From contig NZ_JNZS01000024.1 of NCBI RefSeq assembly GCF_000718515.1, forward strand, positions 1 to 64,000: a DNA stretch of 64,000 nucleotides. The letters are read 5' to 3'. The DNA comes from Micromonospora parva (lineage in GTDB: Bacteria; Actinomycetota; Actinomycetes; Mycobacteriales; Micromonosporaceae). Each line of letters starts with the position of its first letter. Position 1 is the stretch's first letter. Below the pieces are notes generated by a model, which did no database searches, was not told the DNA's origin, and saw nothing but the letters and a program-made list of their open reading frames with translations. Shown here one piece after another: positions 1-8,587 of this stretch. Position numbers and translations under genes: made by a program.

Positions 1-60
1 GGTCGGGTCGGGTCGGGTGGTCCGGGTCGGGTGGGCCGGGCCGGGTGGGGTGGCGGTACG
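1..60 (+). repeat. G-tract repeat region
   Basis: The first 60 bases are built from repeated GGGTC and GGGTGG units, with many closely spaced runs of three or more G on the plus strand. Such a pattern can form a G-quadruplex. It lies immediately before the first gene, so it may be the tail of a tandem repeat in the upstream intergenic region. Open frames through it look like compositional noise. Confidence 0.4.
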
Positions 61-83
61 GGGTGGGGCGCTAGGGTCGGGGG

Positions 84-692
84 ATGGCGCGACGGGTGGT
101 GGTGGCGTTACTCGGGCCGGTGCACTGGTCGCCGCCGGGCGTTGACCTGGCGGAATGGCGGGCGGCTCTCGCGGAGGACGTCATCGACCTGCTGGCCACG
201 CTCAACGAGGTGGAGGTCGCGGTAGCGGTGACCCCGGCCGACCGGGCTCTGGCCGACGCGCTGGTGTGGCCCGGCACGGCCGTGTACGAGGTTGCCGAGC
301 CGACGCCGAACGCCGTGTTCGCCGCGCTGGAGGGGTACGACCAAGCGGCGGTGCTGGTCAGCGACGTGCCTGACCTGCCCGCCCTGACCGTCGGCAAGCT
401 GCTGCGCCCACTCACCACCCGACCGGTCGCGGTGGCTCCGGTCGAGGGCGGCGGCCCTGGTCTGCTCGGGGTCGCGTCACGACTGCCCGCGCCGGAATGG
501 CTGCCGACGCTGGAGCTGGACACGGCGACGCCGGCCGAGGCGCGCGCCGATGCCCCGCGCCCGGGTGACGTGGCGGTCACCGCCGGGTGGCGACGACTGC
601 GGGGCCCGGCCGACCTGGCCACGCTGGACCCGGCCTTCGAGGGTTGGGAAGCGACCCGTGCCCTGCTCTCCGGGTCGGCCCGACCCGCCTGA
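84..692 (+). CDS. CofC/MobA-like nucleotidyltransferase-fold protein
   Basis: A 202-residue protein with ATG start after a GGGGG run. It alternates short hydrophobic strands with Ala-rich helices; residues 95-130 hold VLVSDVPDLPALT followed by a Gly-rich VAPVEGGGPGLLG segment. These resemble the acidic and Gly-rich stretches of CofC/MobA-type GT-A fold nucleotidyltransferases. The N-terminal GTP-binding signature is weak, so catalytic activity is uncertain. The metalloprotease next to it belongs to a family with some members linked to coenzyme F420 biosynthesis, which fits a CofC-like fold but does not prove it. A hypothetical protein is the cautious label. Confidence 0.55.
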   Translation: MARRVVVALLGPVHWSPPGVDLAEWRAALAEDVIDLLATLNEVEVAVAVTPADRALADALVWPGTAVYEVAEPTPNAVFAALEGYDQAAVLVSDVPDLPALTVGKLLRPLTTRPVAVAPVEGGGPGLLGVASRLPAPEWLPTLELDTATPAEARADAPRPGDVAVTAGWRRLRGPADLATLDPAFEGWEATRALLSGSARPA

Positions 693-703
693 ACCGTCAG
701 CCC

Positions 704-782
704 GGCCTGCTCCGCGATCCGGCCTGCTCCGCGATCCGGCCTGCTCCGCGATCCGGCCTGCTCCGCGATCCGACCTGCTCCG
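704..782 (+). repeat. 17-bp tandem repeat after gene stop
   Basis: Four perfect copies of GGCCTGCTCCGCGATCC occupy 704-771, and a fifth, decayed copy starts at 772. The array begins 12 bases after the TGA of the CofC-like gene and lies between convergent genes. The unit length is not a multiple of three, so it is unlikely to be coding. Confidence 0.9.
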
Positions 783-862
783 TTGACGTGCCGAACACGC
801 GCCCGGGGCACCCGCTGTCGATCAGGCGGGAACCCCGGGCATAGGCCGCCAATGCGCGGACG

Positions 863-2260
863 TCAGGACTTGGCGTCACCCTCGCCGTCGGTCTCGTCCG
901 ACGGGCCGGACTGACCCGACGGGCCGGACTGACCCGACGGGCCGGACTGACCCGACGGGCCGGACTGACCCGACGGGCCGGACTGACCCGAGGGGCCGGG
1001 CTGACCCGGCTGACCGGGGGCCTTCTCCTCAACCCCGCCGGGGGCGGTGAAGTCGAAGTTGTCCAGCTCGCTGAGGTCCATGTCGTTCATCGCGAAGGCG
1101 ACCGGGTCGGCGAAGTCGTCGTCCGACGGGAGCAGGTCCGGGTGGCCCCAGACCGCGTCGCGGCCCTCGATGCCACGGTGCTGGGTGAGCGCCGCCCAGA
1201 GCGCCGCGGCCTCGCGCAGCCGGCGGGGGCGCAGCTCCAGGCCGACCAGCGCGGCGAAGGTCTGCTCGGCGGGACCGCCGGCGGCCCGACGACGGCGGAA
1301 CGCCTCGCCCAACCGGACGACGTTGGGCAGCCGGTCGCTGGCGGCGCTGTCGACGACGTGGCACACCCACCCCTCGACCAGGGCGAGCGCGGTTTCCAGG
1401 CGGGCCAGTGAGGCCTTCTGCGCCGGGGTGTCCTCCGGGGTGAAGATGCCCTCCAGGGCGATCGCCTGCATCGACTCGGGGTCGGTCGGGTCGACCCGAC
1501 CCATCGCCTCCTCGATCGCCTCCCGGTTGACCCGGATGCCCGAGGCGTACATCTCGACCGCGCTGAGCACGTGCCCACGCAGCCACGGGACGTGCTGGAA
1601 CAGCCGCTGGTGGGCGGCCTCGCGCAGCGCCACGTAGAGGCGGACCTCGTCCTCGGGCAGCTCCAGGCCCTCGCCGTACGCCCGGATGTTGGCCGGGATC
1701 AGCGCGGCCGTGCCGGCCGGGCCGAGCGGGAGCCCGATGTCGCCGGCGGAGAGCACCTCCGCGGCGAGCGAACCGAGGGCCTGGCCCAACTGGCCGCCGA
1801 AGAGCGCGCCACCGAGGGAGGCCACCATCGACTGCATCGGGCCGAGCTGGGCGCGCGCCTCCGGTGGCACCAGGTCGCCCATCGCGCCGACCATCCGGCT
1901 GGCGACGGGGTCGCACAGCTTGCGCCACACGTCCAGCGTCTTGAAGATCCACTCGTTGCGGTTCCACGCAACGGGGTTCTGGATGCCGGAGGGCCACGCC
2001 GAGGCGGGCTCCAACCACAGGTCGGCCAGGCGCAGCGCCTCCTCGACCGCGTTGCGTTCGTACATCGACACCGCCGGGTCACCGGCGGCCGCGAGCTGGC
2101 TGGCCGCAACCTGCCGGGCCAGGTCCCAGTTGACCGGCCCGCTGCCCGGCGCGGAGAGCAGGTGCTGCAACTGCGACATGAACTGCTGCATCTGCGCGGG
2201 ATCGTTGGGGTCTGGTGGCTGCCCACCCGGGAGCGCGAAACCGAACGGAATATCAGGCAC
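863..2260 (-). CDS. Zinc-dependent metalloprotease-like protein (zincin_2/DUF2342)
   Basis: About 465 residues from a GTG at 2260 (MPDIPFGF...). The frame stays open further upstream, but this start gives the usual N-terminus. The helical core carries REAAHQRLFQH, a variant of the HExxH zinc motif typical of this actinobacterial zincin family, and the matching family context of YlbL and UPF0182 neighbours. No signal peptide is seen, so it is probably cytosolic. Its substrate is unknown. The C-terminus, after FDFTAPGG, is a disordered collagen-like tail of repeated GPSGQS made by an 18-bp tandem repeat. It is divergent from the PDZ protease gene. No strong ribosome-binding site precedes the GTG; a leaderless transcript is possible. 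Confidence 0.82.
   Translation of the reverse strand: MPDIPFGFALPGGQPPDPNDPAQMQQFMSQLQHLLSAPGSGPVNWDLARQVAASQLAAAGDPAVSMYERNAVEEALRLADLWLEPASAWPSGIQNPVAWNRNEWIFKTLDVWRKLCDPVASRMVGAMGDLVPPEARAQLGPMQSMVASLGGALFGGQLGQALGSLAAEVLSAGDIGLPLGPAGTAALIPANIRAYGEGLELPEDEVRLYVALREAAHQRLFQHVPWLRGHVLSAVEMYASGIRVNREAIEEAMGRVDPTDPESMQAIALEGIFTPEDTPAQKASLARLETALALVEGWVCHVVDSAASDRLPNVVRLGEAFRRRRAAGGPAEQTFAALVGLELRPRRLREAAALWAALTQHRGIEGRDAVWGHPDLLPSDDDFADPVAFAMNDMDLSELDNFDFTAPGGVEEKAPGQPGQPGPSGQSGPSGQSGPSGQSGPSGQSGPSGQSGPSDETDGEGDAKS
901..1008. repeat. 18-bp tandem repeat inside metalloprotease gene
   Basis: Five perfect copies of ACGGGCCGGACTGACCCG (901-990) and one variant (991-1008). On the minus strand each copy encodes one GPSGQS-type hexapeptide, so copy number can change without breaking the frame. 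Confidence 0.93.
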
Positions 2261-2375
2261 GACATCTACGGTACGCGGACCGCGCCCCAGGTCGCCGTCG
2301 CTGGCGTTGCGCTGAGGGCGAAGTCGCGCGGCGCATCCGCCGGGTGACCCGTGCCCGGTCGGTACGCTCTGCGGC

Positions 2376-3389
2376 ATGAGACGTCGTGGCCTGACGGTCC
2401 TGCTCGGTGCCCTGTTCACCGCCCTGCTGAGCATCGGGGTGCTCCGGGTGCCGATTCCGTACGTGGTGCTGGGCCCGGGTCCGACCGTCAACACCCTCGG
2501 GACGGCCGACGGTAAGGAGGTCATCCAGGTCTCGGGTCGGGAGACCTCGACCTCGGCCGGCCAGTTGCGGCTGACCACGGTGGGGGTGCAGCCCACTGTG
2601 CGGTTGCGGGGGGCGATCGCTGGCTGGTTCTCCGACGACGAGGCGGTGGTGCCGCGCGAGCTGGTCTACCCGCCGGGGGAGTCGACGGAGCAGGTCGAGC
2701 AGCGCAACGCCGAGGACTTCAAGGCGTCACAGACCAGCGCGGAGACCGCCGCGCTGCGGAAGTTGGGCTTTCCGGTGCAGGTGGTGATCAAGACGGTGGC
2801 CGGGGACGGCCCGGCGGCCGGGGCGTTGAAGGCGGGCGACCTGATCACCTCGGTCGACGGCCAGCCGGTGCCGGTGGCCGCGAAGGTCACCGAGCTGGTC
2901 CGGGCGAAGCCGGCGGGCACGGCGTTGACCATCGGCTACACCCGTGACGGGGTGCCGGCCACCGCGACGGTGACCAGTCAGGAGCAGGACGGCCGACCGC
3001 GGATCGGTGTGGAGATCGATCAGCAGCAGCCGCATCCGTTCACGCTCGGCATCGACCTGGGCGACATCGGTGGGCCGAGCGCCGGTCTGATGTTCGCCCT
3101 GGGGATCGTGGACAAGCTGACCCCGGCCGACCTGACCGGCGGTCAGGTCATCGCGGGCACCGGCACCATCGACGACGAGGGTGCCGTCGGCCCGATCGGC
3201 GGTATCGCCCAGAAGCTGGTCGGCGCCAAGCGCGCCGGGGCCAAGGTCTTCCTGGTGCCGGCGGACAACTGTGCCGAGGCGGTCCGCAATCCGCAGCCCG
3301 ATCTGCCGCTGTTGCGGGTGGGCTCGTTGGACGAGGCGATGACCGCTCTGGAGACGTTGCGAGCGGGTGGTCAGCCGACGCGTTGCTGA
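2376..3389 (+). CDS. Secreted/membrane PDZ domain Lon-like protease (YlbL family)
   Basis: 337 residues: an N-terminal transmembrane/signal-anchor segment (about 5-25), a PDZ domain (about 130-200) and a C-terminal Lon-type proteolytic domain (about 215-330). The Ser/Lys dyad is visible: Ser235 in GGPSAGLMF and Lys280 in GGIAQKLVGAKRAG. Unlike cytosolic Lon there is no ATPase domain. The predicted active site is extracytoplasmic, with the PDZ domain choosing unfolded or tagged substrates. It starts 116 bp from the divergent metalloprotease gene and is followed by UPF0182; this trio is conserved in actinobacteria. Confidence 0.9.
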   Translation: MRRRGLTVLLGALFTALLSIGVLRVPIPYVVLGPGPTVNTLGTADGKEVIQVSGRETSTSAGQLRLTTVGVQPTVRLRGAIAGWFSDDEAVVPRELVYPPGESTEQVEQRNAEDFKASQTSAETAALRKLGFPVQVVIKTVAGDGPAAGALKAGDLITSVDGQPVPVAAKVTELVRAKPAGTALTIGYTRDGVPATATVTSQEQDGRPRIGVEIDQQQPHPFTLGIDLGDIGGPSAGLMFALGIVDKLTPADLTGGQVIAGTGTIDDEGAVGPIGGIAQKLVGAKRAGAKVFLVPADNCAEAVRNPQPDLPLLRVGSLDEAMTALETLRAGGQPTRC

Positions 3390-3479
3390 CGGGTGTGACC
3401 GTGCCCCGACACGCTCAGGAACACCCCGTACTCTGGGTGCCTGGTCGGAGCCGATCATATCGAGCGTGCGGAGCCAACA

Positions 3480-6470
3480 GTGGTCATGCGTAGCAGCAGC
3501 CCCCTTCCGAGGATGAGCCGGCGCGGGCGCGTCACGATCGCCGTCCTGGTCGGGGTGTTCGTGCTCTTCACCCTGCTCGGCTGGGGTGTGCAGGCGTGGA
3601 CCGACTGGCTCTGGTTCGACGAGGTCAACTACACCCAGGTCTTCACCGGCGTCCTGCTCACCCGGCTGGTGCTGTTCCTCGCCATCGGCCTCGGCATGGC
3701 GGTGATCGTCGGCGGCAACCTGTGGCTGGCCTACCGGCTGCGCCCGCGACTGCGCCCGCACTCGGTGGAGCAGGCGACTCTGGAGCGCTACCGGATGGTG
3801 CTCACGCCGCGGCTGGGCACCTGGATCTCGCTGACCGCCGCGGTGGTCGGGCTCTTCGCCGGCCTCTCGGCGCAGAACCGGTGGAACCAGTGGCTGCTCT
3901 TCCGCAACGGCGGTGACTTCGGCGTCAAGGACCCGGAGTTCGGGGTCGACATCGGCTTCTACGTGTTCCAACTGCCGTTCTGGCGGTACCTGCTCGGGGT
4001 CGCCTTCACCGCTGTGGTGCTGGCCGTGATCGGCGCGCTGGCGGTGCACTACCTCTTCGGCGGTGTCCGCCTGCAGGGCGTCGGTGACCGGATGAGCAAC
4101 GCGGCCCGCGCCCACCTGAGTTCCCTGGTCGCGGTGTTCGTGCTGTTGAAGGCCGTCGCGTACGTGCTGGACCGGCGGGCGATGCTGCTGGAGTACAACG
4201 AGGGCGCCAAGTTGTACGGCGCCGGCTACGCCGACGTCAACGCGCTGCTGCCGGCGAAGGAGATCCTCGCCTACATCTCGATCGTGGTGGCGATCGCGAT
4301 CATCGTGTTCTCCAACGCCTGGATGCGGAACCTGGTCTGGCCGGGCATCTCGTTGGCGCTGCTCGGCGTGTCCGCGGTGGCCATCGGCGGCATCTACCCC
4401 TGGGCGGTGCAGACCTTCGAGGTCAAGCCGAGCGCCAAGGACAAGGAAGCGCCGTACATCCAGCGCAGCATCGACGCGACGCGGGCGGCGTTCGGGTTGG
4501 CGGCCACCGAGACGACCCCGTACGCGGCGAACAACCTCACCCCACCGGGGAACCTGGCCACCGACACCTCGGTGGTGTCGAACGTGCGGCTGCTCGACCC
4601 GCAGCTGGTCAGCGAGACGTACACCCAGCTCCAGCAGGTGCGTGGCTTCTACGACTTCGGTCCGAAGCTGGACATCGACCGGTACGGGGTGAACGGGAAT
4701 GTCTCCGATTACGTGGTCGGCGTCCGGGAGATCAACTATGGCGAGCTGACCGACCAGCAGAACACCTGGATCAACCGGCACACCGTCTACACCCACGGGT
4801 ACGGGCTGGTGGCCGCACCGGCCAACCAGGTGGTCTGCGGTGGTCAGCCGTTCTTCGTCTCCGGCTTCCTGGGCGAGAAGACCCAGGAGGCGTGTTCCTC
4901 GCAGACCGAGCAGATCCCGGCCAAGCAGCCGCGCATCTACTACGGCGAGCGGATGGAGGCCGACGACTACGCCATCGTCGGGCAGTCCGACCCGAACAAG
5001 AAGGCCGAGTTCGACCGGCCGGTCGGTGAGGGCGGCGGCGAGTCCTACACCTACACCGGTGAGGGCGGCGTGGAGATCGGCTCCTTCACCCGGCGACTGC
5101 TGTACGCCATCAAGGAGCAGGAGTCGAACTTCCTGCTCTCGGAGGCGGTCAACAAGGACTCCAAGCTGCTGTACGTGCGTAACCCGCGCGACCGGGTGGA
5201 GAAGGTCGCGCCGTTCCTCACCCTGGACGGCGACCCGTACCCGGCGGTGGTCGACGGTCGGGTGCAGTGGATCGTCGACGGCTACACCACGGCGGCCTCC
5301 TACCCGTACGCGGAGAAGGTCAACCTCCAGACCGAGACCACCGACGAGTTGACCAACCGGGGCACCTTCCAGCTGGCCCGGGAGGACGTCAACTACATGC
5401 GTAACTCGGTGAAGGCCACTGTCGACGCGTACGACGGCACGGTGAAGCTCTACGAGTACGACGACACCGACCCGGTGCTGAAGGCGTGGAACAAGGCCTT
5501 CGGCGGTGACCTGGTGCTGCCGAAGGCGGAGATCCCGGTCGAGCTGAGTGAGCACCTGCGCTACCCGGCGGACATGTTCAAGGTGCAGCGCAACCTGCTC
5601 ACCAAGTTCCACGTGACCAACCCGGGTGACTTCTACTCCGCACAGGACTTCTGGCAGGTGCCCAACGTGCCGGACGCCCCGGACAGCGGTCAGAAGCAGC
5701 CGCCGTACTACCTCTTCACCCAGTTCCCGGGGCAGGAGAGCCCCCGGTTCCAGCTCACCTCCGCGGTCACCCCGAACGGCCGGCAGAACCTCGCCGCGCT
5801 GATCTCCGGGTCGTACGTCGACGGGCAGCCCCGGTTGGAGGTGCTGGAGTTGCCGGATCAGACCCGGATCTCCGGCCCGGTGCAGGTGCACCAGCAGATG
5901 ACGAACAACGCGAACATCCGTCAGCAGCTGAACCTGCTCTCCAGCAATCAGGCGCAGGTGCAGTACGGCAACCTGCTCTCGCTGCCCTTCGCCGACGGGA
6001 TGCTCTACGTCGAGCCGGTCTACGTGAAGAGCAACCAGCAGGACGCGTACCCGCTGTTGCAGAAGGTGCTGCTCTCGTACGGTGACGGCGGCTCGTTCGT
6101 GGCGCTCGCCGACAACATCAACGACGGCATCAAGCAGTTGGTCGAGCAGGGTAAGAAGGCCGGGCAGGGCACGTCGCCGCCGCCGACGACCGGGGGCAAC
6201 CCGACGACACCGACCCCGACGCCGACTCCTTCGGGGACGGCGGCGCCGACGCCGACCCCGAGCGCGGGCACCCCACCGCCGGCCGGTGACCTGGCCGCCG
6301 CCGCGGACCGGGTGCAGACCGCGATCACCGAGGTCCGGGCCGCGCAGGCGTCGGGCGACTTCGAGCGGTACGGGCGGGCGCTGAAGGCCCTCGACGAGGC
6401 GCTCACCGCGTTCCAGCAGGCACAGCAGGCAGCTGGTGGGTCTGGTGCCAGCCCGAGTGCCGGCGGCTGA
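3480..6470 (+). CDS. UPF0182 family integral membrane protein
   Basis: 996 residues starting at GTG 3480 (an ATG two codons later is an alternative). About seven hydrophobic helices fill residues 15-310, including ILAYISIVVAIAIIVFSNAW near 260. They are followed by a large soluble domain of around 550 residues, probably extracytoplasmic, with the UPF0182-typical stretch RGFYDFGPKLDIDRY. The C-terminus adds a Pro/Thr-rich linker and a short Ala/Gln-rich helical tail. No enzymatic motif is recognisable and the family has no established function. Strong hairpins follow the stop codon. Confidence 0.9.
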   Translation: MVMRSSSPLPRMSRRGRVTIAVLVGVFVLFTLLGWGVQAWTDWLWFDEVNYTQVFTGVLLTRLVLFLAIGLGMAVIVGGNLWLAYRLRPRLRPHSVEQATLERYRMVLTPRLGTWISLTAAVVGLFAGLSAQNRWNQWLLFRNGGDFGVKDPEFGVDIGFYVFQLPFWRYLLGVAFTAVVLAVIGALAVHYLFGGVRLQGVGDRMSNAARAHLSSLVAVFVLLKAVAYVLDRRAMLLEYNEGAKLYGAGYADVNALLPAKEILAYISIVVAIAIIVFSNAWMRNLVWPGISLALLGVSAVAIGGIYPWAVQTFEVKPSAKDKEAPYIQRSIDATRAAFGLAATETTPYAANNLTPPGNLATDTSVVSNVRLLDPQLVSETYTQLQQVRGFYDFGPKLDIDRYGVNGNVSDYVVGVREINYGELTDQQNTWINRHTVYTHGYGLVAAPANQVVCGGQPFFVSGFLGEKTQEACSSQTEQIPAKQPRIYYGERMEADDYAIVGQSDPNKKAEFDRPVGEGGGESYTYTGEGGVEIGSFTRRLLYAIKEQESNFLLSEAVNKDSKLLYVRNPRDRVEKVAPFLTLDGDPYPAVVDGRVQWIVDGYTTAASYPYAEKVNLQTETTDELTNRGTFQLAREDVNYMRNSVKATVDAYDGTVKLYEYDDTDPVLKAWNKAFGGDLVLPKAEIPVELSEHLRYPADMFKVQRNLLTKFHVTNPGDFYSAQDFWQVPNVPDAPDSGQKQPPYYLFTQFPGQESPRFQLTSAVTPNGRQNLAALISGSYVDGQPRLEVLELPDQTRISGPVQVHQQMTNNANIRQQLNLLSSNQAQVQYGNLLSLPFADGMLYVEPVYVKSNQQDAYPLLQKVLLSYGDGGSFVALADNINDGIKQLVEQGKKAGQGTSPPPTTGGNPTTPTPTPTPSGTAAPTPTPSAGTPPPAGDLAAAADRVQTAITEVRAAQASGDFERYGRALKALDEALTAFQQAQQAAGGSGASPSAGG

Positions 6471-6495
6471 CCCGGCACGCCCGCACGTACGTCTC

Positions 6496-6541
6496 GGAGC
6501 CCTCGTCGTCGGACCGCACCGGTCCGGACGGCGAGGGCTCC
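6496..6541 (+). terminator. Long hairpin terminator after UPF0182 gene
   Basis: GGAGCCCTCGTCGTCGGACC on the left pairs with the right arm ending GGCGAGGGCTCC across a short loop, with one G-T wobble and one bulge. It begins 26 bases after the stop codon. No U tract follows. Confidence 0.75.
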
Positions 6542-6561
6542 GCCGCGTCCGGAGCCGTGCC

Positions 6562-6609
6562 CGCCTGTCACCTCGCTGACAGGCGCGGACGTGCCGCAAC
6601 CTGCGGCAC
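6562..6609 (+). promoter_or_regulatory. Two further hairpins before the sigma factor gene
   Basis: CGCCTGTCA (6562-6570) pairs perfectly with TGACAGGCG (6577-6585). GTGCCGCA (6591-6598) pairs with TGCGGCAC (6602-6609) across three bases. They sit between the terminator and the sigma gene start at 6654 and could be extra terminators or 5' leader structure. Role is inferred. Confidence 0.5.
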
Positions 6610-6653
6610 CGGCCCGTCGTCCTCATTTGCAACGGGGTGGATGAGGGGGAGCA

Positions 6654-7155
6654 GTGGTGAGAGATGCGCAGAGCTTCGATGACTTCTACCGCAGCACCGC
6701 ACGGCGGATGATGCGGTACGGCTATGCGGTGATCGGCGATCACACCGAGGCGCAGGACCTGGTGCAGGAGGCCTACGCCCGGGCCTGGCGGCAGTGGGGG
6801 CGGCTGTCGTCGCATCCGGCGCCGGAGGCGTGGCTGCGACTGGTGGTGTCCCGGCTGGCGACCGATCGCTGGCGGCGGCTGCGCAGTCTGCGGGGCGCGT
6901 TGCGGTTGGCCGGGCCACCGCCGACGGTGTCGCCGCCCAACGAGGACAGCGTGCTGCTGGTCCAGGCGCTGCGTCAGGTGCCGGCGACCCACCGGAGGGC
7001 GTTGGCGCTGCACTACCTGTTCGACATGCCGGTCGAGGAGATCGCCCACGAGATCGACGTGCCCGTCGGCACGGTGAAGTCGTGGCTGTCCCGCGGCCGG
7101 GCCCGGCTCGCCGCGTTGTTGCCCGATCTGGCTGTCGTGGAATTGGAGGCCACCG

Positions 7156-7166
<11 letters not shown>
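6654..7166 (+). CDS. SigE-type ECF RNA polymerase sigma factor
   Basis: 170 residues, GTG start with a GAGGGGGAG ribosome-binding site at about 6642-6650. Region 2 (about 10-60) shows DHTEAQDLVQEAYARAWRQW, the core-binding and -10 recognition helix. Region 4 (about 105-155) ends in VPVGTVKSWLSRGRARL, the -35 recognition helix. This matches the short SigE/SigE-like ECF group common in actinomycetes. Its stop overlaps the next gene by 11 bp, so the two products are probably translationally coupled as a sigma factor and a membrane partner. The signal sensed is unknown. Confidence 0.9.
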
Positions 7167-8100
<934 letters not shown>

Positions 8101-8183
8101 CCGGGGTGTGCCGGCCGCCAGCCGGCGGATTCGGATGTCGTTTTGCGGGGCCCGGGGGTGGTGCGCTACGGTTAGCGAGCCGA

Positions 8184-8257
8184 CGCGGGGTGGAGCAGCT
8201 CGGTAGCTCGCTGGGCTCATAACCCAGAGGTCGCAGGTTCAAATCCTGTCCCCGCTA
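8184..8257 (+). tRNA. Initiator tRNA-fMet (CAT), copy 1, no encoded CCA
   Basis: A 74-nt cloverleaf with CAT anticodon in CTCATAA. The anticodon stem has the GGG/CCC pairs diagnostic of initiator tRNA, and position 1 (C) faces U72, leaving the acceptor end unpaired as initiators require. The discriminator A at 8257 is followed by CGA, so CCA must be added after transcription. The body is identical to copy 2 at 8394. Confidence 0.95.
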
Positions 8258-8273
8258 CGAGAGAAACAGCAGT

Positions 8274-8311
8274 TCGAAGCCCGCCTCCGGGTCACCGGGG
8301 GCGGGCTTCGA
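8274..8311 (+). terminator. Terminator hairpin after tRNA copy 1
   Basis: TCGAAGCCCGCCTCCGG pairs with CCGGGGGCGGGCTTCGA around a GTCA loop, with one G-T wobble in 17 pairs. It lies 16 bases downstream of the tRNA. Confidence 0.75.
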
Positions 8312-8374
8312 CGTTGCGGGGGTGCCGGGCCGCGGCGGTTGGTGACCCCCACTGATCATGACTGGGACGGATGG

Positions 8375-8380
8375 GATAGT
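8375..8380 (+). promoter_or_regulatory. Candidate -10 box of second initiator tRNA
   Basis: GATAGT lies 14 bases before the mature 5' end of tRNA copy 2 and resembles a -10 element. No clear -35 box was found. Together with the intervening terminator it suggests that copy 2 has its own promoter. Confidence 0.4.
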
Positions 8381-8393
8381 CTTAACCAGTCGA

Positions 8394-8470
8394 CGCGGGG
8401 TGGAGCAGCTCGGTAGCTCGCTGGGCTCATAACCCAGAGGTCGCAGGTTCAAATCCTGTCCCCGCTACCA
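8394..8470 (+). tRNA. Initiator tRNA-fMet (CAT), copy 2, CCA encoded
   Basis: Same 74-nt sequence as the copy at 8184, with the three G-C anticodon-stem pairs and the unpaired first base. It differs at the 3' end: the discriminator A at 8467 is followed directly by a genomic CCA (8468-8470). Its own terminator follows. Confidence 0.95.
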
Positions 8471-8484
8471 CTGAAAGTGATATG

Positions 8485-8520
8485 AGTCCGGCCCCCACAC
8501 TGTGGGGGCCGGACTTGTTT
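8485..8520 (+). terminator. Rho-independent terminator after tRNA copy 2
   Basis: AGTCCGGCCCCCAC pairs perfectly with GTGGGGGCCGGACT (8502-8515) around a three-base loop, followed by the T-rich run TTGTTT. This is the most classical terminator in the window. Confidence 0.88.
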
Positions 8521-8587
8521 GGTGCCGCTGTGACCCGAGCGTTCCCGGGAGGGGCCGGCACCGTGCAGGCACCGGCCCCGGCGGGTG

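Noticed and set aside
1..60. Telomere-like repeat marking a replicon end
   Set aside because: GGGTC units are short, and no terminal palindromes or telomere protein genes are visible; ordinary intergenic low-complexity DNA is more likely.
901..1008. Regular repeats as a CRISPR array
   Set aside because: Copies are contiguous, 18 bp long, in frame, and have no spacers or cas genes nearby.
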